Origin: Leeuwenhoekiella polynyae
GTDB lineage: Bacteria > Bacteroidota > Bacteroidia > Flavobacteriales > Flavobacteriaceae
Length of the DNA: 64,000 nucleotides
Direction: 5' to 3' (one strand)
Assembly: GCF_042683665.1 (NCBI RefSeq)
Contig: NZ_JBHUOO010000005.1
In this document: positions 25,421-33,549 of the stretch, one piece after another
Numbering within the stretch: the first letter of the stretch is position 1
Layout: every line of letters begins with the position of its first letter
Position numbers and translations under genes: made by a program
The notes under the pieces: generated by a model
The model's database searches: none
What the model was told of the DNA's origin: nothing
What the model saw: only the letters and a program-made list of their open reading frames with translations

Positions 25421-26851
25421 ATGTTCACGTTTATCGCTTCTATTCTTTTATTAATTCTGGGATATTTTACCTATGGGAAATTTGTCGAAAAAGTATTTGG
25501 AGTACGGGACATCGAGGAAAATACACCATCTCATACCGAAAACGATGGAGTAGATTTTATACCCTTAAAAAAGCAAAAAAATGCCTTTATACAATTGTTG
25601 AATATTGCGGGTGTAGGTCCTATTTTTGGACCCATACTTGGAGCTCTTTATGGACCTGCAGCTTTTTTATGGATTGTATTGGGATGTATTTTTGCGGGTG
25701 GGGTACACGATTACCTTACCGGAATGATATCGGTACGGAACAAGGGTTTACAACTTCCTGCGCTTGCTGCAAAATATATCGGCAAACCCTTTAGTCACCT
25801 GGTAAACCTGTTTGCATTAATACTGTTGCTACTGGTAGGAACCGTATTTGTAGTGGCACCATCAGAAATGATTAGTGAATTGCTAGGTGGTAGTCAGCAA
25901 ACCCTGCTGATTATTACCGGGGTGATTTTCCTGTATTATACCGTGGCCACGATATTACCTATTGATAAAATTATAGGTCGTATATATCCTTTTTTGGGAG
26001 CTATGCTTTTATTTAGTGCATTAGCTATTGGGATCGGGATATTTTTTAGCAGTAACCCTATACCAGAAATTAATTTTGAAAACCTGCACCCCGATGCTAT
26101 TCCCTTTTATCCGGTAATTTTTCTAACCATATCCTGCGGGGCGCTTTCGGGATTTCATGCGACCCAAACCCCTATAATTTCCAGAACCCTTAATAATGAG
26201 AAAGACGGGCGTTACGTATTTTATGGAATGATGATCGCCGAAGGGATTATTGCTATGGTTTGGGCTGCTGCCGCCATGACGATAACAGATCAGCAGGAAA
26301 TGGCCCAACTTCTAGAAGTAGGAGGACCCGGTCTGGTGGTAAACCGTTTGGCAACTATTATATTGGGTTCTGTGGGAGGAACTGTTGCTGTGATTGGTAT
26401 TATCGTATTGCCTATAACTTCTGGAGATACTTCATTTAGAGCAGCGCGAATGATTATCGCTGAATATATTAATCTGCCACAGAAAAAAATTAAAAATAGA
26501 TTCGTGATTGCCATACCCATTTTTGCAGTTTCTTTTCTCTTACTTACCATTGTAGATTTTGAGATGTTATGGCGTTATTTTTCTTGGGCGAATCAGGTTA
26601 CTGCGGCAATAGCACTCTGGACTGGTACCGCTTATTTGTATCAGAAGGGAAATTATTATTGGATTGCGCTGGTACCGGCAGTTTTTATTACCAGTGTGGT
26701 GGGTTCCTATATTTTTTATGATAGTGACTTAGGATTTGGCCTGGGGTTGACATTGAGTAAATGGATTGGTATTGGCTTTTCGGCTAGTTGTGCACTACTC
26801 ATTCTTTTTGGGTCAGGCCTAAAAAAAGCTATGAATTTCAATTCAAAATAG
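25421..26851 (+). CDS. Short-form carbon starvation CstA family transporter
   Basis: This is a ~476-residue membrane protein of the CstA/BtsT family, with many hydrophobic segments. The markers are the start MFTFIASILLLILGYFTYGK, GVGPIFGPILGALYGPAAFL, HDYLTGMISVRNKG, GALSGFHATQTPIISRTL and PITSGDTSFRAARMI. Family members import pyruvate or peptides. The short form lacks the long C-terminus of E. coli CstA (about 700 residues). The reading frame is open upstream to a TTG at 25364, but the family N-terminus starts at the ATG at 25421. It stands alone between a structured leader and a tRNA array. By eye it uses more G and C in third positions than its neighbours. Confidence 0.86.
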   Translation: MFTFIASILLLILGYFTYGKFVEKVFGVRDIEENTPSHTENDGVDFIPLKKQKNAFIQLLNIAGVGPIFGPILGALYGPAAFLWIVLGCIFAGGVHDYLTGMISVRNKGLQLPALAAKYIGKPFSHLVNLFALILLLLVGTVFVVAPSEMISELLGGSQQTLLIITGVIFLYYTVATILPIDKIIGRIYPFLGAMLLFSALAIGIGIFFSSNPIPEINFENLHPDAIPFYPVIFLTISCGALSGFHATQTPIISRTLNNEKDGRYVFYGMMIAEGIIAMVWAAAAMTITDQQEMAQLLEVGGPGLVVNRLATIILGSVGGTVAVIGIIVLPITSGDTSFRAARMIIAEYINLPQKKIKNRFVIAIPIFAVSFLLLTIVDFEMLWRYFSWANQVTAAIALWTGTAYLYQKGNYYWIALVPAVFITSVVGSYIFYDSDLGFGLGLTLSKWIGIGFSASCALLILFGSGLKKAMNFNSK

Positions 26852-27205
26852 AAACCGGCTACAGCTTTATAGGAGAATAGGCTTTTATTTTAAGTGGAGA
26901 TGGCCCTTAGGTGGAGTATCAAAATCTAGATTTTATGAATATCTACGTATAGCCAATAAGCTATCAAAACAGGAATTTGCTAATACTGAATCTGTATTAG
27001 CCTAGGGTGAAAATTACGTTAGTGTTCTAGCTACGAAATAAAAAACGTAATACAGGAAACAATTAAGATCTGTAGCTACAGCTTCTAGCTAAGGATAAGT
27101 AGGTCTACTAATTTATAGTAGAGGCAGCGTTGTTTTTTAGGCAGTCCTTCTTAACTAGTGTAAAACAAAAAACCCTAGAAATCAGTAAGATATCTAAGGT
27201 TAGAG
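26852..27205. other. Gene-free region between cstA and the tRNA array
   Basis: No intact gene is seen. A frame open from about 26880 reads through 41 codons to a stop at 27003 and resumes to 27041. Its product vaguely resembles an XRE helix-turn-helix (EYLRIANKLSKQEFANTE, then NYVSVLATK), so it could be a decayed regulator. The palindrome TGTAGCTACA lies at 27071-27080. A hairpin with TCTACTA and TAGTAGA arms lies at 27104-27122. The right end holds the tRNA-array terminator. Confidence 0.3.
27165..27201 (-). terminator. Terminator of the tRNA array
   Basis: Read on the minus strand, AACCTTAG pairs with CTAGGGTT (one G-U pair), followed by a run of T. It lies just after the 3' end of tRNA-Leu. 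Confidence 0.6.
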
Positions 27206-27288
27206 TACCCGGAATGGGACTTGAACCCACACGTACGAAGTACACACGGCCCTCAACCGTGCCTGTCTACCAATTTCAGCATCCGGGT
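27206..27288 (-). tRNA. tRNA-Leu (GAG)
   Basis: The 83-nt sequence folds as a class II tRNA. The acceptor arms ACCCGGA and TCCGGGT are followed by discriminator A. The anticodon stem CACGG/CCGTG holds the loop TTGAGGG (anticodon GAG). A long variable arm (GTACTTCGTAC type hairpin) and a T-loop GTTCAAGTC are present. No encoded CCA is seen. It is the last tRNA of a three-tRNA unit. Confidence 0.95.
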
Positions 27289-27346
27289 TTATTTAATTTA
27301 AAAATACATTAAAATTAAAACCAACTGTTGCTTTGGTTTTGATTTG

Positions 27347-27419
27347 TGACTTGGCTGGGGCTCGAACCCAGGACCCTCTCCTTAAAAGGGAGATGCTCTG
27401 CCAACTGAGCTACCAAGTC
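27347..27419 (-). tRNA. tRNA-Lys (TTT), copy 2
   Basis: This 73-nt tRNA has acceptor arms GACTTGG and CCAAGTC, D-arm AGCTCAGTTGGCAGAGC, anticodon loop CTTTTAA (anticodon TTT) and T-loop GTTCGAGCC. CCA is not encoded. The sequence is identical to the copy at 27490-27562, from which it is separated by 70 nt. Confidence 0.96.
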
Positions 27420-27489
27420 GGTAATCTTAGTTCAATTCAAAACAATCTTAAAAAATAAAACCAGACGTTGAGATCTGGTTTGTATTTTG

Positions 27490-27562
27490 TGACTTGGCTG
27501 GGGCTCGAACCCAGGACCCTCTCCTTAAAAGGGAGATGCTCTGCCAACTGAGCTACCAAGTC
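27490..27562 (-). tRNA. tRNA-Lys (TTT), copy 1
   Basis: This tRNA is identical over all 73 nt to the downstream copy, with anticodon TTT in loop CTTTTAA. It is the first tRNA of the array and lies 18 nt downstream of a TATATTTG promoter element. Confidence 0.96.
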
Positions 27563-27580
27563 TTTCCTTAAATGCGGGTG

Positions 27581-27612
27581 CAAATATACATCCATTTTTT
27601 TTATCTACACAA
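27581..27612 (-). promoter_or_regulatory. Promoter of the tRNA-Lys/Lys/Leu array
   Basis: On the minus strand, TTG at 27612-27610 and TATATTTG at 27588-27581 are separated by 21 nt, matching the Bacteroidetes consensus. The first tRNA begins 18 nt downstream. Confidence 0.65.
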
Positions 27613-27683
27613 GACTTTTTATGATAAATTTGAATAAAAATAAAGAGGCAGTTATAGGCTTCTGAAAATCAGTAAATTTAATA

Positions 27684-28202
27684 ATGAAAATATATTTAAT
27701 TGGCTATATGGGATCGGGAAAATCTACTTTAGGGAAGATTTTAGCCCGAGAAAAGAATATGAATTTCATCGATTTTGATGAATACCTTGAAGAAAAAGAA
27801 GGAAAACGTATAGCTGACCTATTCAAAGAAAGAGGAGAAATCTACTTTAGAAAGCAAGAAGCTTATTATCTACAAGAGCTTTTAGATGGCTTTGATAATA
27901 CAATTATAAGTCTTGGTGGTGGTACACCTTGCTATGGTGATGCTATGCAGCGTATAAAAGCCGCTGAAGGAACTTCAGTATATATAAATGTAAAAGTTGA
28001 AGAATTAACTAATCGTTTGTGGTCACAACGCGATCACAGGCCTGTGTTAAAACATCAGGATACACCAGAGAAGTTAGAAGAGTTTGTACGTAAGCATTTA
28101 TTTGAGCGCAGTTTTTACTACAATCAGGCAGCTATAAAAATTAGAGTTGAGGGACACACAATAGCCCAATTGATAAGTGAACTCGACGAAAAACTATTCT
28201 AG
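27684..28202 (+). CDS. aroK: Shikimate kinase
   Basis: This 172-residue kinase of the aromatic amino acid (shikimate) pathway phosphorylates shikimate at the 3-hydroxyl. The P-loop IGYMGSGKSTLGKIL, substrate residues in NFIDFDEYLEE, RGEIYFRKQEAYYL, IISLGGGTPC and the lid RDHRPVLKH are all present. The length equals that of typical AroK. The 3' end overlaps the convergent phosphoribosyltransferase gene by 9 nt. Confidence 0.95.
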   Translation: MKIYLIGYMGSGKSTLGKILAREKNMNFIDFDEYLEEKEGKRIADLFKERGEIYFRKQEAYYLQELLDGFDNTIISLGGGTPCYGDAMQRIKAAEGTSVYINVKVEELTNRLWSQRDHRPVLKHQDTPEKLEEFVRKHLFERSFYYNQAAIKIRVEGHTIAQLISELDEKLF

Positions 28203-28697
28203 TACCGCAGAATCATTACCCGGCTTAAAGCGCACCTTAACGCGTTCTTGTAAAGAAGTGCTAAGAGAAATTCCTTTAAAATCTGCTTTAACGGGATATT
28301 TTTTATGGTTTCTGTTGACCAGTACTGCAGTTTTGAACTTTTTTAGCGGAACGTCAAGAAAATGTTTAACTCCATAAATGAGTGTGGTTCCCGAATTCAA
28401 AACATCATCAATCAATACAAGGGATTTATCCTGATAGTCTTTTGATTCTAATGAAGTCTCAACAGTACCTTGTGGGGCCATTTTATTCATAGTCACTTTA
28501 CAAAGTGTACAGTTGAGGTCGGATACCTCTTCTAGAATCGCTTTAAGGCGCTCTGCGATCACATAGCCGTTTAGAGTAATACCGGCAAGAATGATTTCCT
28601 GCTCGTCTACATTACTCTCGTAAATTTGATACGCAATACGGCGTATTTTATTTTGAATATCCTCATGATTGAGTATGGTCTGCACAGCAGTTTTCAT
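28194..28697 (-). CDS. Phosphoribosyltransferase family protein (PyrR-like)
   Basis: This 167-residue type I phosphoribosyltransferase has the PRPP-binding motif LVLIDDVLNSGTTLIYGV and the flexible-loop region near VTMNKMAPQGTVETS. Its N-terminal layout (ILNHEDIQNKIRRIAYQIYE, then EIILAGITLNGYVIAERL) resembles PyrR, the uracil PRTase and pyrimidine attenuator. No pyr genes lie nearby, so a regulatory role is not supported here. The ATG overlaps the stop of the upstream methyltransferase by 4 nt. Confidence 0.8.
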   Translation of the reverse strand: MKTAVQTILNHEDIQNKIRRIAYQIYESNVDEQEIILAGITLNGYVIAERLKAILEEVSDLNCTLCKVTMNKMAPQGTVETSLESKDYQDKSLVLIDDVLNSGTTLIYGVKHFLDVPLKKFKTAVLVNRNHKKYPVKADFKGISLSTSLQERVKVRFKPGNDSAVLE

Positions 28698-29296
28698 CGG
28701 GTCGTTGTTGTTAATTTTTCAAAGATAAAAAAGAGTTCTTTGCCATCTCGCGGTTTTATAGAATTATAACACCGTTCTAAAGTTTTTATGCCGAAGTATT
28801 CAGAAAAAAGTTTTTGATACTCCATAAAGCTTCCTCCAAACGGAGGACCGTTTTCTGTTAATGGGAAATCAAAAAGCACCCCTGCTAGTTTTCCGTTAGG
28901 CTTTAATATATCAGAACACTTTTTAGCGTAGTCTGTTCTCAGTTCTGGCTGAAGAGCACAGAAAAAGGTTTGTTCAAGAATCAGGTCATAACACCCTGTA
29001 TGGTCAAAGAAATTTCCCTCTATGAAATGAGAAGATGAAACTTGAGGTAAAGACTCTTGAAGTTGGTTTAAAGCAGGCCTAGAAAGATCAATCACCGTTA
29101 CATTTTGAAAACCATTTTTAATTAGATACTGAGCCTCGTGACCAAAACCAGCACCCGGAATTAAAATCTTCAGACTTTTATTAGCAAGTTGATCAACATA
29201 AGTTTTTAAAGGCGTTGATATATTACCAATATTCCAACCGGTTTCCTGATTTAGATATCTGTTTTCCCAATATTCCTTATTTAAATCAGTCTTCAA
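28694..29296 (-). CDS. TPMT-type SAM-dependent methyltransferase
   Basis: This 200-residue protein matches the thiopurine methyltransferase-like family: NKEYWENRYLNQETGWNIG at the N-terminus, motif I KILIPGAGFGHEAQYLI, acidic VTVIDLSRPAL, YDLILEQTFFCALQPELR and LFDFPLTENGPPFGGS. Bacterial members methylate small thiols, selenium or tellurium compounds. The substrate here is unknown. It lies between the S4 gene (11-nt overlap) and the phosphoribosyltransferase (4-nt overlap). Confidence 0.85.
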   Translation of the reverse strand: MKTDLNKEYWENRYLNQETGWNIGNISTPLKTYVDQLANKSLKILIPGAGFGHEAQYLIKNGFQNVTVIDLSRPALNQLQESLPQVSSSHFIEGNFFDHTGCYDLILEQTFFCALQPELRTDYAKKCSDILKPNGKLAGVLFDFPLTENGPPFGGSFMEYQKLFSEYFGIKTLERCYNSIKPRDGKELFFIFEKLTTTTR

Positions 29297-29669
29297 AAAA
29301 GTCGTCGTTTTCGTGAAAATCGTCTAGGTCGCGGCGGTCTTTTTTAGTAGGCCTTCCGGTACCTTTTTTACGGTAATAATCCTTAGAGTATTTTAACAGA
29401 TCTAATTTTTCAAGATTTTCTGCAGGTGTTTTATCTACACAATACAAACCTACCAGTTTAGCGCCAACTCGGCTGGAGGGGTGGGCTAAAACCTCAATAA
29501 CATAGTTGATCTGGTTTTTTCTTACCTGTATGGTATCTGAAGGAAAAACTTCTCTTGAGGGTTTTACTGCAACATCATTTATTTTTACCTGTCCTTTTTT
29601 ACAGGCATTTGTAGCGATAGAACGGGTTTTAAAGTACCGTATACACCACAAATATTTATCAACACGCAT
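29286..29669 (-). CDS. S4 domain RNA-binding protein (HslR type)
   Basis: This 127-residue protein starts with an S4 domain (MRVDKYLWCIRYFKTRSIAT, then CKKGQVKINDVAVKPSREV) and ends in a basic then acidic tail (KKGTGRPTKKDRRDLDDF). HslR/Hsp15 binds stalled 50S subunits carrying a nascent chain and helps recycle them. Family membership is clear, but the function is transferred. It is the first gene of a three-gene overlapping run on the minus strand. Confidence 0.87.
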   Translation of the reverse strand: MRVDKYLWCIRYFKTRSIATNACKKGQVKINDVAVKPSREVFPSDTIQVRKNQINYVIEVLAHPSSRVGAKLVGLYCVDKTPAENLEKLDLLKYSKDYYRKKGTGRPTKKDRRDLDDFHENDDFFED

Positions 29670-29745
29670 AATCTATTGCTTTAAAGCTCGTTTTTAACAA
29701 TACAAAAATAGCGTAAAATTGTATCTTGCGCGACCTAAAAGCAAT

Positions 29746-30696
29746 ATGATGAATATGGTAAGGAATGTATTAGTGGCTGCTCTGGGCCTTTTAATTATTG
29801 TCTCTTGTAAAAAAGATGATGACGGAGGTCCAACAGTTGAACCTCCTCGTGATTTTGGTGAGGTTGCATTAGAGAGTCAAGAGATTTTTGAAGCTTTTTT
29901 AAGTACTCACTTTTATAACTATGAGGAGTTTGAAACTGAAGCTCAAGATTTTGATTATAAAATTAGGTTTGATACCATAAGTGGGGCTAATTCAGACAAG
30001 ACATCTTTAATGGAGCAAGTTATCGTAAAAACTATAAAGCGAGGCGGTGTTGATCATAAACTTTATGTGCTTGTAGCCAGAGAAGGTGAGGGTGTAAAAC
30101 CTCATTTTGCAGATTCTACCTTAGTCAACTACGAAGGGAATGTGCCTTATAAAAATAAGTTTGATTTTTCAGTGACTCCTGTTTGGGAAGACCTTGCTTC
30201 TGCAGCACCTGCTGCAGAACTGTACACGCAAACTCCTAATTATTTAGATGGTTTTGCTAATGCTTTACCGGAATTTGGCGTAGCTACTGAGGTTGGTATT
30301 GGTGCTGATGGTTCTACCACATATAGTAATGATTATGGGATAGGTGCTATTTTTATTCCAACAGGTTTAGCTTATTACAACTCTAGATCTGGTACTATTG
30401 CTCCTTACGAAAATCTTATTTTTAAAATAGAACTGATCGCATTTAAAGAGACTGATCACGATAGAGACGGAATACCATCCTACCTAGAAGATATTAATGG
30501 TAATAATTATGTGAATGATTTGGGAGATGATACAGATGGAGATCGAGTTCCTGATTATTTGGATACCGATGATGACGGTGATGGGACCCCCACCCGGGAA
30601 GAAATTAATTTAGATGAAGATGGAAACCTAATATTGCCATTTCCTGATAGCGACAATGATGGAGTTCCGGATTATCTGGATCCAGATATTAGCTAG
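29746..30696 (+). CDS. FKBP-like lipoprotein with C-terminal calcium-binding (TSP3-like) repeats
   Basis: This ~316-residue protein has a lipoprotein signal (LVAALGLLIIVSC then KKDDDGG). The middle resembles an FKBP-type peptidyl-prolyl isomerase with inserted loops: EGEGVKPHFADSTLVNYEG, YLDGFANALPEFG and GIGAIFIPTGLAYYNSRSG, then APYENLIFKIELIAF. The last ~70 residues contain Asp-rich repeats (DHDRDGIPSYLED, DTDGDRVPDYLDTDDDGDG, DSDNDGVPDYLDPD), typical of calcium-binding thrombospondin type 3 repeats. The start is ATG at 29746 or 29749. A TATCTTG element just upstream argues against the in-frame TTG at 29719. It is probably an outer-membrane-anchored folding factor. Confidence 0.75.
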   Translation: MMNMVRNVLVAALGLLIIVSCKKDDDGGPTVEPPRDFGEVALESQEIFEAFLSTHFYNYEEFETEAQDFDYKIRFDTISGANSDKTSLMEQVIVKTIKRGGVDHKLYVLVAREGEGVKPHFADSTLVNYEGNVPYKNKFDFSVTPVWEDLASAAPAAELYTQTPNYLDGFANALPEFGVATEVGIGADGSTTYSNDYGIGAIFIPTGLAYYNSRSGTIAPYENLIFKIELIAFKETDHDRDGIPSYLEDINGNNYVNDLGDDTDGDRVPDYLDTDDDGDGTPTREEINLDEDGNLILPFPDSDNDGVPDYLDPDIS

Positions 30697-30706
30697 ATTC
30701 AAAATA

Positions 30707-30763
30707 AATACATAATAAAAATCCCGCTATTCAAATTGAATAGCGGGATTTTTATTATGTATT
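30707..30763. terminator. Perfect 57-nt palindromic bidirectional terminator
   Basis: Two 28-nt arms are exact reverse complements around a single central A at 30735. The GC core is ATCCCGCTATTC with A/T tracts outside it. It lies between the convergent FKBP-like and beta-barrel genes and ends transcripts from both sides. Confidence 0.9.
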
Positions 30764-30772
30764 AAAGAGGCT

Positions 30773-31357
30773 CTATAGGTTTAGTGAAAAACTTAAGATC
30801 AATTGATCTGGTCTTGTGTCTATGCGGTCACCGCTTGTAATGATACCGTTGTTGTCTAAGAACTCAGCCTCGTTATCTCCAAAGCCACGTTCATAGCGTA
30901 AATCGATACCTATTTTACCTAATGCTAAACCAGCACCGATATTTAAACCTACCGTAAAATCATTTTTTACATCCCCTAAAGTGATACCGTCATATTCAGT
31001 ATCTAAAATGTATTGAAATGCAGGACCTGCAAAAACATTAAGTGGACCTATTACTTCTAAACCTACTAGTAGTGGCATGTCTAGCTTTTGCATACTAAAA
31101 TTATCATCCTCGTAAGTAGAGTTTAATTTTGTATAAACAAGTTCTGGTCGGAAATAGAGTTTTTCACCGGTACGACCAAAAACTCCAACGTGGTAACCAA
31201 TATCACTACTGGGATCTTGGTAAGCGTTTTCTGCAGAGTCTGAAATATCTCCAGTTCCTCCGTAGTTAAGACCGGCTTTTATACCAAAGCCCGGGTCTGA
31301 TTGTGCGTGCGCATAAGACACGACTAAAAATAAAATTCCTAAAAATACTTTTTTCAT
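30773..31357 (-). CDS. Outer membrane beta-barrel (porin family) protein
   Basis: This 194-residue protein has a signal peptide (MKKVFLGILFLVVSYAHAQ). Its OMP_b-brl strands include GFGIKAGLNYGGTGDI, IGYHVGVFGRTGEKLYFRPE, MPLLVGLEVIGPLNVFAGPA, FTVGLNIGAGLALGKI and a C-terminal QLILSFSLNL. This is the same general family as the protein at 24292-24918, but the two are not close copies. The function is unknown. Confidence 0.82.
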   Translation of the reverse strand: MKKVFLGILFLVVSYAHAQSDPGFGIKAGLNYGGTGDISDSAENAYQDPSSDIGYHVGVFGRTGEKLYFRPELVYTKLNSTYEDDNFSMQKLDMPLLVGLEVIGPLNVFAGPAFQYILDTEYDGITLGDVKNDFTVGLNIGAGLALGKIGIDLRYERGFGDNEAEFLDNNGIITSGDRIDTRPDQLILSFSLNL

Positions 31358-31439
31358 ATCAAGTTAAGTTGTGCTCAAATTGAGCAGTTATAATTAAAAA
31401 TGCCCAGCTAAAGACTGCTTAATTTTGGTTGATAAAAGC

Positions 31440-31471
31440 AAGCATTTTTAGGAATATATCTAAAAGTGCTT
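31440..31471 (-). terminator. Possible terminator after the transketolase C-terminal subunit gene
   Basis: On the minus strand, AAGCACTTTTAG pairs with CTAAAAATGCTT (one mismatch) around an 8-nt loop and is followed by GCTTTTATC. It overlaps the stop codon of the gene. The T-run is short. Confidence 0.45.
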
Positions 31472-32423
31472 ACTTCTTAGCTAGCACTTTATTAACGGCC
31501 TTTACTATAGATTTAGTATTTAGACCGTATTTTTCCATTAATTGAGCGGGTGTACCACTTTCACCAAAAGTGTCATTGGTAGCAACAAACTCTTGGTAAA
31601 CAGGATCATTTTTAGCTAAAAGACCAGAAACACTCTCACCTAGCCCACCTAAATAATTGTGCTCCTCACAAGTCACAACGCAACGTGTTTTCTTGATAGA
31701 ATTGAGAATTGCCTCGTCATCAAGTGGCTTGATGGTGTGTATATTAATTACTTCGGCGCTGATGCCTTTTTCTTCTAATTCTTCAGCAGCTTCTAACGCA
31801 TGCCATACTAAGTGACCGGTAGCAAGAATAGTTACATCAGAACCTTCAACAAGGTGTAATGCTTTTCCTATCTCAAATTTCCCGTCAGCTTCGGTAAAAT
31901 TAGGAACGCTAGGTCTGCCAAAACGCAGGTAAACAGGTCCTTCATGATCTGCGATAGCTTTTGTAGCAGCTTTTGTCTGATTGAAGTCACAAGGATTGAT
32001 CACTGTCATTCCCGGTAACATTTTCATCAAACCTAGATCTTCTAAGATCTGGTGCGTTGCACCATCTTCTCCTAATGTTAAACCTGCGTGAGATGCACAG
32101 ATCTTTACATTTTTGTTTGAATAAGCAACACTCTGACGTATTTGATCGTAAACACGACCAGTAGCAAAGTTTGCAAAAGAAGTAGCGTAGGGTACTTTGC
32201 CTCCTATAGTCATACCAGCAGCCATACCTATCATATTAGCTTCTGCAATACCGGTTTGAAAAAAGCGCTCCGGGTGATTTTTTGCAAAATCGTTCAGTTT
32301 TAAAGAACCGGTAAGGTCGGCACATAAGGCAACTACATTTTCATGAGTTTCTCCCAGTTCGTCCATACCTGCTCCAAAACCAGAACGTGTATCTATATTT
32401 CCTGAATTTGTGAATTTTTTCAT
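31470..32423 (-). CDS. Transketolase, C-terminal subunit
   Basis: This 317-residue protein carries the pyrimidine-binding and C-terminal domains of a transketolase: DTRSGFGAGMDELGE, VVALCADLTGSLKL, FFQTGIAEANMIGMAAGMTI, the block around PYATSFANFATGRVYDQIRQ, ASHAGLTLGEDGATHQ and YLRFGRP, then CVVTCEEHNYLGGLGE. Paired with the N-terminal subunit upstream, it makes a heteromeric transketolase of the pentose phosphate pathway. It begins 83 nt after the N-terminal gene. The two-gene arrangement is normal for many Bacteroidetes and not a frameshift. Confidence 0.92.
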   Translation of the reverse strand: MKKFTNSGNIDTRSGFGAGMDELGETHENVVALCADLTGSLKLNDFAKNHPERFFQTGIAEANMIGMAAGMTIGGKVPYATSFANFATGRVYDQIRQSVAYSNKNVKICASHAGLTLGEDGATHQILEDLGLMKMLPGMTVINPCDFNQTKAATKAIADHEGPVYLRFGRPSVPNFTEADGKFEIGKALHLVEGSDVTILATGHLVWHALEAAEELEEKGISAEVINIHTIKPLDDEAILNSIKKTRCVVTCEEHNYLGGLGESVSGLLAKNDPVYQEFVATNDTFGESGTPAQLMEKYGLNTKSIVKAVNKVLAKK

Positions 32424-32506
32424 ATTTCTGACCCCATTTTAATCTAAAGACTAAAACAAATAGGGGTGGTTTTTAAATTAATAGATTGTTTTAAAGATAC
32501 GCCCAA

Positions 32507-33352
32507 TTAATAGTCGCCTAAAGTCTCTGGATTTTGAGCTAGAGCTTTTTCTAATTGCTCATCATTAGGAGCTTTACCGTGCCAAGCGTGACCGTCCATC
32601 ATAAAGTCTACACCGTGTCCCATAATGGTATGTAACAAGATGCAAACCGGCTTACCTTTTCCGGTACGGGATTTAGCTTCATTTAGACCAGCTACAATCG
32701 CTTCAATGTCATTACCTTTTTCGATATCTAAAACATCCCAGCCAAAAGCTTCAAACTTAGCGCGTACGCTACCCATATTAAGAACGTCGTCTGTACTACC
32801 ATCAATCTGTTGACCATTAAGGTCTATTGTAGAAATTAGGTTATCAATCTTATTACCGGCAGCATAAAGAATAGCTTCCCAGTTTTGACCTTCTTGTAAT
32901 TCACCATCTCCGTGGAGAGAATATACAAGGTTATCATCACCATTTAATGTTTTTGCTTGAGCAGCACCAAGTGCAACACTCATTCCCTGACCTAAAGATC
33001 CCGAAGCAATACGAATACCTGGTAGGCCTTCGTGAGTAGTAGGGTGGCCTTGAAGGCGAGAATCTATTTTTCTAAATGTTTTTAATTCTTCAACAGGAAA
33101 ATAGCCAGAACGAGCCAAAACGCTGTAAAAAACTGGAGAAATGTGACCGTTAGACAAGAAGAATAAATCTTCGTCTTTTCCGTCCATATCAAAACCTTCT
33201 TTACGTTTCATTACTTCTTGGTATAAGGCTACAAAGAATTCAGCACACCCTAAAGAACCTCCTGGGTGGCCAGAACTTACTCCGTGCACTTGCCTTACGA
33301 TGTCTCTTCTTACCTGAGAGACAAAATCTTCTAATTGTTTTGTGTTTGGCAT
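32507..33352 (-). CDS. Transketolase, N-terminal subunit
   Basis: This 281-residue protein holds the thiamine diphosphate-binding domain of a split transketolase: VSSGHPGGSLGCAEFFVALY, FFLSNGHISPVFYSVLARSG, LQGHPTTHEGLPGIRIASGS, then LGQGMSVALGAA, and the ThDP motif HGDGELQEGQNWEAILYAAG ending in DLNGQQIDG. The C-terminal end has HTIMGHGVDFMM. It is the first gene of the pair, with a good promoter 25 nt upstream. Confidence 0.92.
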   Translation of the reverse strand: MPNTKQLEDFVSQVRRDIVRQVHGVSSGHPGGSLGCAEFFVALYQEVMKRKEGFDMDGKDEDLFFLSNGHISPVFYSVLARSGYFPVEELKTFRKIDSRLQGHPTTHEGLPGIRIASGSLGQGMSVALGAAQAKTLNGDDNLVYSLHGDGELQEGQNWEAILYAAGNKIDNLISTIDLNGQQIDGSTDDVLNMGSVRAKFEAFGWDVLDIEKGNDIEAIVAGLNEAKSRTGKGKPVCILLHTIMGHGVDFMMDGHAWHGKAPNDEQLEKALAQNPETLGDY

Positions 33353-33377
33353 TTTGATTAAGTTAAAATTTGAAATT

Positions 33378-33408
33378 CAAAAATACCCATTTTAGGCAGG
33401 TATTACAA
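33378..33408 (-). promoter_or_regulatory. Promoter of the split transketolase genes
   Basis: On the minus strand, TTG at 33408-33406 and TATTTTTG at 33385-33378 are 20 nt apart, a good Bacteroidetes-type match. The ATG at 33352 lies 25 nt downstream. Confidence 0.55.
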
Positions 33409-33524
33409 TCAATAACCCATATATTACTAAGGTTTTAAGGAAATTTAAGAAGTTTTGAGTTTTAAGTGTAAAAAATGCATTTATTATGATCGTTTTGTGC
33501 CAGACACTATCTCTTAAATAGTTT

Positions 33525-33532
33525 TATCTTTG
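33525..33532 (+). promoter_or_regulatory. -7 promoter element of tgt
   Basis: TATCTTTG exactly matches TAnnTTTG, 17 nt before the ATG at 33550. The nearest TTTG lies 27 nt upstream, longer than usual. Confidence 0.5.
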
Positions 33533-33549
33533 CCGCTCTAAATTATACT

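Noticed and set aside
27347..27562. Direct repeat of 73 nt
   Set aside because: It is simply two identical tRNA-Lys (TTT) genes, a common tandem duplication.
31470..33352. Transketolase apparently broken into two genes
   Set aside because: Each half is complete at domain borders, has its own ATG, and an 83-nt gap separates them. Split transketolases are normal in Bacteroidetes, so this is not a frameshift.
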